IMG/VR virus record: IMGVR_UViG_3300009173_000043
Span: 1 to 36,584 of that record
DNA length: 36,584 nucleotides
Direction: 5' to 3' (one strand)
From: a virus
Notes under the pieces: generated by a model
Told to the model about the DNA's origin: nothing
Database searches by the model: none
The model's input: only the letters and a program-made list of their open reading frames with translations
Shown here: piece by piece, positions 1 to 6,939 of the stretch
How positions within the stretch are numbered: the stretch's first letter is position 1
Layout: each line of letters opens with the position of its first letter
Program-made: the position numbers and the translations under genes

Positions 1-1
1 C

Positions 2-937
2 CACGAAACCAACTGTTACCTTCTCCAGCAGCGCGTCCGCGACCCCAAGGGTCAACCGGGCCTGGAGCGGGAGCCAGTCAACTTCGACCTCGTCGGGGAA
101 CTCGGCAAGACCGCATCCAGCAAGACCTCGAGCCCGAATGAGGAAAAGGACATCGTCCACCTGCTTCTTACGGTGGGTAAGGCTGTCCACTACGACGACA
201 TTGAGAATCGGTTTTACCCCTCTGGTACGACCTCCAGATCACTTGAGGCTCTCGAGGGTGAAGGCACCATCTACTGGAACCCAAGCTCGGAGATGATCTA
301 CCTGCGGAATCCAGGCAAGGCCAAGAAGGAGTATGGGCACAAGAGGGTCCGACTCGCCTTCAACAAGTACAACGCCCCCGAGCTCATCGGCCAGCTCCTG
401 ACCGTCCTCAAGAAGGAGGGACTCAAGGATGCGGAGAACCAGATCAGGATGAAGAAGATCCCGCAGCTCATCGAGAAGGCGTGGTCCGAGAGGGACGCCG
501 CAGAACGCCTGGCTGCCACCTGGTTCGGTCGTACATCCACCGATTCCGGAGCTGGTTCGGCCGAGGGGCACTTCTTCGACAACCCCGAGCGCCGCGAGGT
601 CCGGGAGTTCCACGACACGGGGGCCGTGAGCAACGATCCCGCAGCAGCCGCACAGTCCGTGGAGAACATGGAGGAGTACACGGAGGAGGCCAAGGCCCCC
701 TCGGGCGACGTCACCTCCCCCGCCGATGCGGCGCAGGCCGCCAAGGCCGCACCGCCCACACCTGCAGAGATCAGGGAACTCCCCGGCGACGCCGCCGTGA
801 GCACCCTCAATCGTTACATCATAAAGACCGAGGAGCCCGTCACGGGCGTCCCCGAATCCAGGGACGATCTCCCGAAGCACCCCGAGGAGGGTGCCAAGGT
901 GGGCCGGGCTTGGCGGGTCATGAAGGAGGAGAACTGA
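2..937 (+). CDS. Unknown phage protein, 5'-truncated by the window edge
   Basis: The reading frame is open from base 2 with no stop, so the gene starts upstream; a GTG at 173 is in frame but has no convincing ribosome binding site, so I treat the CDS as partial. About 311 residues are visible. The segment around the internal GTG (DIVHLLLTVGKAVHYDDIE) followed by a short beta-like stretch could be a winged-helix fold, but this is only an impression. The C-terminal half is rich in Ala, Pro and Glu and looks disordered. The stop lies one base before the next gene, whose ribosome binding site is inside this gene's end, so the two are co-transcribed. I do not recognise the family. Its place upstream of the terminase suggests a structural or packaging-related role, but that is inference. 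Confidence 0.6.
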   Translation, partial: HETNCYLLQQRVRDPKGQPGLEREPVNFDLVGELGKTASSKTSSPNEEKDIVHLLLTVGKAVHYDDIENRFYPSGTTSRSLEALEGEGTIYWNPSSEMIYLRNPGKAKKEYGHKRVRLAFNKYNAPELIGQLLTVLKKEGLKDAENQIRMKKIPQLIEKAWSERDAAERLAATWFGRTSTDSGAGSAEGHFFDNPERREVREFHDTGAVSNDPAAAAQSVENMEEYTEEAKAPSGDVTSPADAAQAAKAAPPTPAEIRELPGDAAVSTLNRYIIKTEEPVTGVPESRDDLPKHPEEGAKVGRAWRVMKEEN

Positions 938-938
938 C

Positions 939-1475
939 ATGGCAAAGGGAACACAACCACCATTCACCATACTTGTGGCGAACCTGAACTCTCCCTCCGA
1001 CCCGAGTGCGGGCGTAGCTGCGGGGAAGGCGCGCATAGCATTCACGACGCAACTCGTCAGAAACGCTGACGGAAACTGTCGCACTGGGACACTTTCCGGC
1101 GCCGTATCCGGCTGCACGGCCTCCATCACCGTCACCACCGGGGGTGCGGATCCCGTGGCTCCGACAGCGCAGCTTGAGGATGTCATCCACATCGGTGGTG
1201 TTGAGATCATCGAGGACAGAGACTTCACTGTGACTGCCACGAACGCAGACGCCACCGCTACGGCCCTCGCCACCGCCATCAACAACCTGGACGACTTCTC
1301 AGCCGAGGTGAACGGCGTCACGACCAACCAGGTGGACATCACAGGACCCATCGGCCCAGTGAAGATCCCCATCAAGATCGTGACCCGCTCCGGCAACTAT
1401 TCGCTCTCCGGCAACGACGGCGACAATATGACCCAAGGCGGCCCTTCCATCGGCGCCCCCACCATCACTTCATAG
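939..1475 (+). CDS. Probable structural protein, 178 aa
   Basis: An ATG start lies 8 bases after an AAGGAGGAG ribosome binding site at the end of the previous gene. The protein is rich in Thr, Ala, Gly and Val, with few charged residues and a beta-strand-like pattern. Its middle has the segment ATATALATAINN, a pattern I have often seen in phage virion proteins in which a small helix follows short beta strands. There are two cysteines near residues 47 and 59. No catalytic motif or signal peptide is visible. It sits just upstream of the terminase genes, where tail-completion or decoration proteins can occur. I infer a virion protein; the exact role is unknown. Confidence 0.5.
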   Translation: MAKGTQPPFTILVANLNSPSDPSAGVAAGKARIAFTTQLVRNADGNCRTGTLSGAVSGCTASITVTTGGADPVAPTAQLEDVIHIGGVEIIEDRDFTVTATNADATATALATAINNLDDFSAEVNGVTTNQVDITGPIGPVKIPIKIVTRSGNYSLSGNDGDNMTQGGPSIGAPTITS

Positions 1476-1491
1476 CCCCCCTGGGCGGTGA

Positions 1492-1544
1492 CTCTCCTAT
1501 TCTCGGTACGGTGGTAGGGCGTTCAACGTACTGTCCATAGGAGG
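1492..1544 (+). promoter_or_regulatory. Inverted repeat covering the ribosome binding site of the next gene
   Basis: CTCCTAT at 1494-1500 is the exact complement of ATAGGAG at 1537-1543, with a further T-G wobble pair outside (1493 and 1544). In RNA this 7-8 bp stem would bury the ribosome binding site of the gene at 1551. The loop is 36 bases and also contains a CGGTAC box. This is a weaker version of the structure at 22717-22771. The effect on translation is inferred. Confidence 0.35.
1504..1520 (+). promoter_or_regulatory. CGGTAC-N5-TAGGGC element, candidate promoter
   Basis: CGGTAC at 1504-1509 is followed after 5 bases by TAGGGC at 1515-1520, in the 75-base gap before the gene at 1551. 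It resembles three elements with a 6-base spacer at 22710, 26317 and 28429. If TAGGGC were a -10 box the transcript would have a short leader containing the ribosome binding site. No clear -35 is seen. Confidence 0.3.
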
Positions 1545-1550
1545 AATGAC

Positions 1551-2231
1551 ATGCCCAGATCAAAGGGTCAGACAAAGGCCGCAAAGGTCGCAATACTCGC
1601 AAAGGCTCCCGCCGATGCGACCCGGGTAAGGGTGCTCGACGAGTTCGGCAAGGAGAAGTACAGGGGCCTGGATGCCGTCCTGGACACTGACACCATCGAC
1701 GTCAAGAAGGACGGATCCCCCGTGGTCATGAAGGGGAAGCCGGGCCGCAAGGGAAACCCCCGCAACGCCCCCGTGGCGAACCAGGCAGTTGCAGATGCCA
1801 TCCGGCGCAAGGACGACATCCTCGACGAGGATCAAGTCCTGAATGCCGCCAAGCAGGCACCTGAGTCCTCGGAGGTTCTGCATCAGGTCATGATCCAACT
1901 CGCGGAGGAGGCGGCCAGTCTGAAGTTCGAGAGGACGGAGGCCGAGCGCAAGGGTGACGGCACCAGCAACATCTCGCAGCGGCGAGCTCGCATCCTCCAG
2001 GCCGTCGGCGACACCTGGCTGAAGAGGAAGGCACAACTCACGACGCAGGGGTTGAACCTCGATGGTCCCGAGTTCCAGGCTGTCTTCAGTCTCATCTCCG
2101 AGACCTTCAAGGATGCCATGCTCGAGGCGGGCGCTCGACCCGAGATGGTGGAAACCGTTTTCGCCAAGTTCGCAGGAAAACTTACTGATGAGTGGCAGGT
2201 GGAGGCCAAGCACCGCATGAAGGATTCATAG
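1551..2231 (+). CDS. Possible terminase small subunit, 226 aa
   Basis: The ATG lies 6 bases after a strong ATAGGAGG ribosome binding site. The first 20 residues are basic (PRSKGQTKAAKVAILAKA), followed by a short beta-like section and a Lys/Pro-rich linker (KGKPGRKGNPR). Residues 90-226 look mostly alpha-helical. The gene ends one base before the large terminase start, the usual position of a small terminase subunit, which recognises phage DNA and loads the motor. A basic N-terminus with a helical body fits such a protein, but I see no firm helix-turn-helix signature. The assignment rests mainly on position; a packaging accessory or other head protein is possible. Confidence 0.45.
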   Translation: MPRSKGQTKAAKVAILAKAPADATRVRVLDEFGKEKYRGLDAVLDTDTIDVKKDGSPVVMKGKPGRKGNPRNAPVANQAVADAIRRKDDILDEDQVLNAAKQAPESSEVLHQVMIQLAEEAASLKFERTEAERKGDGTSNISQRRARILQAVGDTWLKRKAQLTTQGLNLDGPEFQAVFSLISETFKDAMLEAGARPEMVETVFAKFAGKLTDEWQVEAKHRMKDS

Positions 2232-2232
2232 G

Positions 2233-4056
2233 ATGGGATTGTCAGATGTGGCCCTCTCTGTGGGCAAAGTGGATTCGGGGAATGTGGAGGTGGCTGACAT
2301 CATCACCTTCATTGAAGCTCCCTGGGGGCTCGGGATGAGGTTGTTCCCCGTCCAGAAGATCATTCTCAAGGCCCACTACGGGATCCCCCTCGACGACAAG
2401 GCGACCTTCAAGCTCTCCGACTGGCAGAAGAAGGATTTTCGGGATGTCACCGAGGTCGAGTACCTCCAGATGCTCCACAAGGAGGGCCGCTCCAACATCT
2501 CCGAGGTGGTTGAGGGGGACGAGCGGCGAGAGCTCATCCTCTCCATCGGTCGGCGGTCGGGCAAGACCACTCTGGCAGCCTGTGTGTCCGCCTATGAAAC
2601 ATATAAGCTCATGAAGAAGGGCGACCCGCAGGACTACTACGGCCTACCGAGCTCGAACAACATCCAGATCATCTCCGTCGCTACGGACAAGGATCAGGCG
2701 GGCCTACTCTACCAAGAGGTGTCGGGCCACTACCGCAACTGTGCCTTCTTCCACCCCTACATGGCTAACAACACCATGTCGTATGCGCGGTTCCAGACCC
2801 CTCAGGACATTGAGCGGTACGGCAAGTACGAGGACGACCCCAACGCCAAGGCCACCGTCAAGATCACTTTCCGGAGCTGCGTGGCGAAGGGTCTTCGTGG
2901 TGCTGGTAACCTCGTGGTCATCTTGGATGAGGTCGCCCACTTCACCGACTCCGGCCAGAGCTCTGCGGCGGCGGTCTACAATGCGGTCACGCCCTCGACC
3001 TCGGCCTTTTCACCCAAGGATCCAACCGACTCGAGGATCCCCATCGGTCCAGTCGAGGGACGCATCATCTCCATCAGCTCCCCTCTCGGCCGACAGGGCC
3101 AGTTCTACAAGCTGTTCCAGATCGCCATGCGCGGCGGGGCAGCCTCCAAGAACATGCTCGCCATCCAGGCTCCGACCTGGGAGGTGAACCCCACCGTTCC
3201 AGCAGGTGAGTTTCAGAAGCACTACGTGAAAGATGCCGCTGTGTTCTGGACCGAGTACGGCGGTGTGTTCACCGACCGCACGAAGGGGTGGATCGACAAG
3301 GAGGCCGATCTTATGGCCTGCATCGACCCCGCAGCTCGCCCCGCTCTCAGCGGCAAGGTCAGGCAGCCGCACTTCCTCGGGCTCGACCTCGGCCTTGTGG
3401 GCGATGGATCCGCCATCGCCATCGGGCACATCAACGAGGATCAGAGGATCATCGTCGATTATGTGGACAAGATTCAGGCGGGGTACGGGGAGCACATCGG
3501 TAAGGACCGCCTTGAGTTCGAGGATGTGGCCGACTGGGTGTTGGCCCTCAGCAAGAGGTTCTATCTGGTTGAGGGGATGTTCGACCAGTGGGCGGGTATC
3601 CCGCTCGAGCAGGCACTTGTGAAGAGGGGTCTACGGCAGATGCGGGCTGAGTCAATGACGAAGCCGAAGGTGTCCGAGATGTTCCGCAACTTCAAGGACA
3701 TGATGTTCGACCAGAGGGTCATCCTCTATGACCATCCGATCCCCGAGGGGAAGGATCACTGTCCCTACATTACGGAGATTCTGGAGCTTCAGGCCGAGTA
3801 TCACTCTAAGTATGTCACCACGGTCGAGGCACCGAACATTGAGGGCAAGCACGACGATATGTCGGATGCTCTGGTCCGTATGGTCTGGCTCGCCAGCAAC
3901 GCTCTCGGCAAGCCCCGGTATATCGCCACCCTGAAGGTCCAGCGCGGCGGAGAGTCCCAGACCTCCAGGCGTAGGAGGGCCCGCGTCAAGGCGCTGGCTG
4001 GCGGCACATCTCCTGACAGACAGGCGCCGCCGGGTTCAAAGGGGAGGAAGTGGTGA
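2233..4056 (+). CDS. terL: Terminase large subunit (packaging ATPase/nuclease)
   Basis: This is the DNA packaging motor, which hydrolyses ATP to pump DNA through the portal and cuts concatemers. The N-terminal ATPase shows a Walker A motif GRRSGKTT at about residues 106-113, a Walker B LVVILDE at 227-233 with the catalytic Glu 233, and a coupling-motif-like SISSP at about 280-284. The C-terminal RNase H-like nuclease shows acidic residues in FLGLDLG (D385), FDQW (D451) and KHDDMSDAL (D541, D542, D545). The length of 607 residues is normal for large terminases. The ATG at 2233 has a modest AAGGA ribosome binding site 9 bases upstream and follows the previous stop by one base. The last ~40 residues are basic and probably disordered. 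Confidence 0.95.
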   Translation: MGLSDVALSVGKVDSGNVEVADIITFIEAPWGLGMRLFPVQKIILKAHYGIPLDDKATFKLSDWQKKDFRDVTEVEYLQMLHKEGRSNISEVVEGDERRELILSIGRRSGKTTLAACVSAYETYKLMKKGDPQDYYGLPSSNNIQIISVATDKDQAGLLYQEVSGHYRNCAFFHPYMANNTMSYARFQTPQDIERYGKYEDDPNAKATVKITFRSCVAKGLRGAGNLVVILDEVAHFTDSGQSSAAAVYNAVTPSTSAFSPKDPTDSRIPIGPVEGRIISISSPLGRQGQFYKLFQIAMRGGAASKNMLAIQAPTWEVNPTVPAGEFQKHYVKDAAVFWTEYGGVFTDRTKGWIDKEADLMACIDPAARPALSGKVRQPHFLGLDLGLVGDGSAIAIGHINEDQRIIVDYVDKIQAGYGEHIGKDRLEFEDVADWVLALSKRFYLVEGMFDQWAGIPLEQALVKRGLRQMRAESMTKPKVSEMFRNFKDMMFDQRVILYDHPIPEGKDHCPYITEILELQAEYHSKYVTTVEAPNIEGKHDDMSDALVRMVWLASNALGKPRYIATLKVQRGGESQTSRRRRARVKALAGGTSPDRQAPPGSKGRKW

Positions 4057-4304
4057 GCGACTGGCAACCAAGCGCAACTGCCCATCGGATCATCATGAGG
4101 ATCTTGGAGTCCTCGTTTGCCGACGAGGTGGTGCATATCCAGAAGGAGTATGACCATGTGGTCGGGGCCTTCGAGGCTGGGGGTGGTTCTTGGTATCGCT
4201 TCCATAGGGGATCCATAGAGGACATCCAGCTCTTGAAGAGGCTTGTGAAAGCAGCCGTGAAGAAGGGGCACATTTCAAGGCGGGGATTCCCGAATAGGAG
4301 ATAG
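4053..4304 (+). CDS. Unknown small protein, 83 aa
   Basis: I choose the GTG at 4053 because it overlaps the terminase stop as GTGA and lies about 5 bases after GGGGAGG; a GTG three bases upstream is too close to that site. The protein is small, partly helical and ends in a basic tail (AAVKKGHISRRGFPNRR). I do not recognise a family. Translational coupling to the terminase suggests a role in packaging or head assembly, but that is inference. Confidence 0.65.
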   Translation: MSDWQPSATAHRIIMRILESSFADEVVHIQKEYDHVVGAFEAGGGSWYRFHRGSIEDIQLLKRLVKAAVKKGHISRRGFPNRR

Positions 4305-4306
4305 AA

Positions 4307-4879
4307 ATGAGTGTGCAACTAAATATCACACAGCACGATGTGGACATGATGCTCATGGGGGACACTCTGCCTGTCGAGGCAGGCCCCGTGCTTCGATCCA
4401 ACGGATGGCGCGGGGGGACCTTTGTGGCTTACGCCACCGGCGACGGGCGCGATTTCACCGTGGAGATCTCGGACGGAGTCCTCGCCGTAGGGTTCCTCCT
4501 GTTCCCGAGTGAGGGCTACCCGCCGACCAGGGGCGGTGACCCGCATCAGAACTTCACCGCATACCAACTCGCCACGGCCGGCGTCACCGCCGCAGCCTCC
4601 GGGGCATCCGTCCTCACGATGATCGCGGGCGGCGGGCGCTATCTCTTCAACCAGTTCGAGACCACGGCGCTTGTCGGTGCCGGGACGAGGACGGGGGCCG
4701 CCATCACCTATGCACTCAACGACGATTTGAAGGTTTCCGAGAACGGCCTTTTGTGCAACGACTCCGATGCAAACCTCCTGGCAGCTACGGGAGGGGCCTC
4801 AACTGTGTTCGTGGGGTATTGTTGTGTACCGCCCACCGCTGAAAGCGGTAGCAAGATCGGGGTGGATTTGAAGTTCTAA
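4307..4879 (+). CDS. Probable virion decoration or head-fibre-like protein, 190 aa
   Basis: The ATG follows a GGAGAT-type ribosome binding site and is 2 bases after the previous stop. The protein is Gly/Ala/Thr-rich with a beta-strand pattern, low Lys content and two adjacent cysteines near the C-terminus (VGYCCVPP). Its last third reads as a run of short strands ending in IGVDLKF. That organisation resembles the C-terminal regions of the 753-residue and 180-residue proteins at 29685 and 32752, which I interpret as fibre-tip or decoration domains. There are no catalytic motifs. It lies between terminase and portal, within the head module. Function is inferred from composition and context only. 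Confidence 0.45.
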   Translation: MSVQLNITQHDVDMMLMGDTLPVEAGPVLRSNGWRGGTFVAYATGDGRDFTVEISDGVLAVGFLLFPSEGYPPTRGGDPHQNFTAYQLATAGVTAAASGASVLTMIAGGGRYLFNQFETTALVGAGTRTGAAITYALNDDLKVSENGLLCNDSDANLLAATGGASTVFVGYCCVPPTAESGSKIGVDLKF

Positions 4880-4886
4880 GGGGACA

Positions 4887-5192
4887 ATGATGGCCAAAAG
4901 GATCAGAGCAAATGCATCCCCCCACCCCGTTGACCGGGATGGGATGCGGAGGGTGGCAAGGGCTGAGGCCGAGTTGACCGCCGCTCTGAAGGTCTACTCC
5001 AAGTTTTCCTCTGGTGCAGGCCGCTCCCCCGCTCGTCGGAGAGCGGACGAGGCCGTGGGGGCCATCCGGGAAGCTCTGAAGAGGCTTGGGACTGTCAGGG
5101 GGGTTCACCCAGGGTATGACATGACTGATCCCGATCTTGCACCTGAGGGTACAAAGGTGGTCCGTAGGACCGAGCGGAGGGTTGCAGAATGA
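4887..5192 (+). CDS. Unknown small basic protein, 101 aa
   Basis: Two ATGs in tandem (4887 and 4890) follow an AAGGGGA site; either could start translation. The gene ends in an ATGA overlap with the portal gene, so the two are translationally coupled. The protein is rich in Arg and Ala (RRVARAEAELTAAL, SPARRRADEAVGAI), and residues 20-70 are probably a helical hairpin. I do not recognise a family. Its tight coupling to the portal suggests a head-assembly partner or DNA-binding accessory, which is inference. Confidence 0.6.
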   Translation: MMAKRIRANASPHPVDRDGMRRVARAEAELTAALKVYSKFSSGAGRSPARRRADEAVGAIREALKRLGTVRGVHPGYDMTDPDLAPEGTKVVRRTERRVAE

Positions 5193-6895
5193 GCAAGAAG
5201 AAGATGATGCAGGAGCAGATCGAGGGGGCCGAGGAGGTCGCCAAGGTTCCCGGGCGTGAGAAGGTCTCCACGGGGAAACCCAAGAAGGTCGTCACCACGA
5301 ACCTCCGGGCGAAGACCGCCTCGTTCCCCAACGGGGGCGGGACCATGGGGGGTTCCGGAGGGAACTTCTACAGCCCCGAGCTGTCAACGGACTTCCTCGA
5401 GCTTCCACAGTCTCTCGACGAGCAGCGCAACTACTATCGGTTTTTCTACCGTTCTGACCCCTTCGTAGGGCAGGCCATCGACCTCCACACCGAGCTCCCT
5501 CTCTCGAAGGTCCGCCTGAACATTCCGAAAGCCCAGGATCGGGATCTTGCCAGGAGGTCCCTTGAGTTCTGTGAGAAGTGGGCCCGGGATGTGGGCCTCC
5601 TGCACAGGCTTATTGAGATCGTCCACGACTACTACCTTCTTGGGGAGGTGTTCATCTTCGTGGAGGACGGCAGCCCCGACATGCCCGAGGACATCCGGCA
5701 GGAACTCGTTCGGGTGGTGAACGAGGAGACTGGCGATGCCGTCGAGGAGTGGCGGGATCGTGACGATGCTGATGCCAGAGCTGTTGACTGGCTCAAGAAG
5801 AACTACAAGGGATGGTCCGCCATCCGGGTCCTCCCACCGGAGCAGATCCACATGGAGGCGTTCCCTTTCACGGACGAGCGCATCATCGAGCTCATCCCTG
5901 ACTCGAAGACCAAGGATCTGATCAACCAGGCCGATGCTGGGGATGCACAGGCATTTAGGGTTGTCGATTCTATGCCTGCGGATGTGGTCAGTTCCATCCG
6001 CATGGGGGAGAACATCTCCCTGAACACGGATCCAGAGGCAGGGTCGTTCGTCTACTACATGTCCCGCAAGAAGTCGCAGTACGAGGCCCGCGGACACAGC
6101 ATCCTCGAGCGGTGCATCCGGACCCTTGTCTACCGTGACAAGCTCCGCCAGGCCCAGACCTCTATCGCCTCGAGGCACATGACTCCGATCCGGGTCGTCT
6201 ACGGCGAGGATATGGACATGGGCGATGTTGAGGAGCTCAGGGACCAAGTGGACCTGGCCCTCCAGGACCCCGACTATTCCATCATCGCCAACTTCCAGAT
6301 CAACTGGGAGGAGATGGGGGCCGACTCGAGGCTTCTCGACCTCTCCGGCGAGTATGATCTCACCGACCGGCAGATCTATGCCGGTCTCGGGGTCACCGAG
6401 AGTCTACTGTCCGGAGAGTCCTCCTACTCTGGGGACCGCATCAACCTCGAAGTCATCAATACGCGGTACATGCTCCTGCGGGAGATCCTCCAGGACATGG
6501 TTGAGGAGTACATCCTCAAGCCCATGTGTGCGCGCATGGGCTTCGTGGAGAAGACGGAGTCTGGGGACGAGGTTGTGTTCCCGAGGCTGTCCTTCACCCG
6601 GCTGTCCCTCCGCGACAATGCCGATACCTTCGACGCCCTGTTCAACCTCTATCAGAAGGGGTCTTTGGACATCGACATCATCCTGGAGCTCCTGAACATC
6701 GACCCCGAATCCACAAAGGAGAAGCTCGAGAGGGATCTGTTCGGACTCAACGACGCGACCTTCAACGAGGTTCTGCGCGGGGTTTACGGGGAGGTCGGCC
6801 GTGACTTGGCTGAGAACTCCGATGTCAGCGAGATCATCGCAGAGAAGCTCGGCCTCAAGTATGCGAAACCCTCTGAAGAGGGTGGGCGGTTCTGA
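5189..6895 (+). CDS. Portal protein
   Basis: The portal forms the dodecameric ring at one capsid vertex through which DNA enters and leaves. The 568-residue length suits the family. The early motif YYRFFYRSDPFVGQAIDLHT and the core segment FEDGSP-like (VFIFVEDGSP), PEQIHMEAFPF, the helix region around RCIRTLVYRDKLRQAQ, and the late GLGVTESLLSGESSYSGDRIN segment are typical of phage portals, where a long helix enters the channel and a crown follows. The N-terminal ~50 residues are basic and low-complexity, probably disordered. It starts in an ATGA overlap with the preceding small gene and is separated from the next gene by a 44-base gap with a hairpin. Terminase, portal and protease in this order support the call. 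Confidence 0.92.
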   Translation: MSKKKMMQEQIEGAEEVAKVPGREKVSTGKPKKVVTTNLRAKTASFPNGGGTMGGSGGNFYSPELSTDFLELPQSLDEQRNYYRFFYRSDPFVGQAIDLHTELPLSKVRLNIPKAQDRDLARRSLEFCEKWARDVGLLHRLIEIVHDYYLLGEVFIFVEDGSPDMPEDIRQELVRVVNEETGDAVEEWRDRDDADARAVDWLKKNYKGWSAIRVLPPEQIHMEAFPFTDERIIELIPDSKTKDLINQADAGDAQAFRVVDSMPADVVSSIRMGENISLNTDPEAGSFVYYMSRKKSQYEARGHSILERCIRTLVYRDKLRQAQTSIASRHMTPIRVVYGEDMDMGDVEELRDQVDLALQDPDYSIIANFQINWEEMGADSRLLDLSGEYDLTDRQIYAGLGVTESLLSGESSYSGDRINLEVINTRYMLLREILQDMVEEYILKPMCARMGFVEKTESGDEVVFPRLSFTRLSLRDNADTFDALFNLYQKGSLDIDIILELLNIDPESTKEKLERDLFGLNDATFNEVLRGVYGEVGRDLAENSDVSEIIAEKLGLKYAKPSEEGGRF

Positions 6896-6921
6896 GCCTA
6901 TCCCCCGATACGGGGTAGGAC
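6894..6921 (+). promoter_or_regulatory. Hairpin/TAGNNC box between portal and the 750-aa gene
   Basis: The gap contains CCTATCCCC followed by a 6-base loop and GGGGTAGG. The arms pair as CCTA-CCCC with GGGG-TAGG, leaving one T bulged. The GGTAGGAC part also resembles the TAGNNN boxes in other gaps. A short hairpin with no following T-run is unlikely to terminate efficiently, so a processing or regulatory role is more plausible, but untested. Confidence 0.3.
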
Positions 6922-6939
6922 CCCGTTGAAGGAGGCATT

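Noticed and set aside
239-1396. Long minus-strand open frame (385 codons)
   Set aside because: It lies across two forward genes with strong ribosome sites, has low-complexity content and no ribosome site. It is a by-product of GC-rich third codon positions. The same applies to other long reverse frames at 5384-6247, 8218-9066, 9430-10464, 10617-11492, 23217-24161 and 24165-25079.
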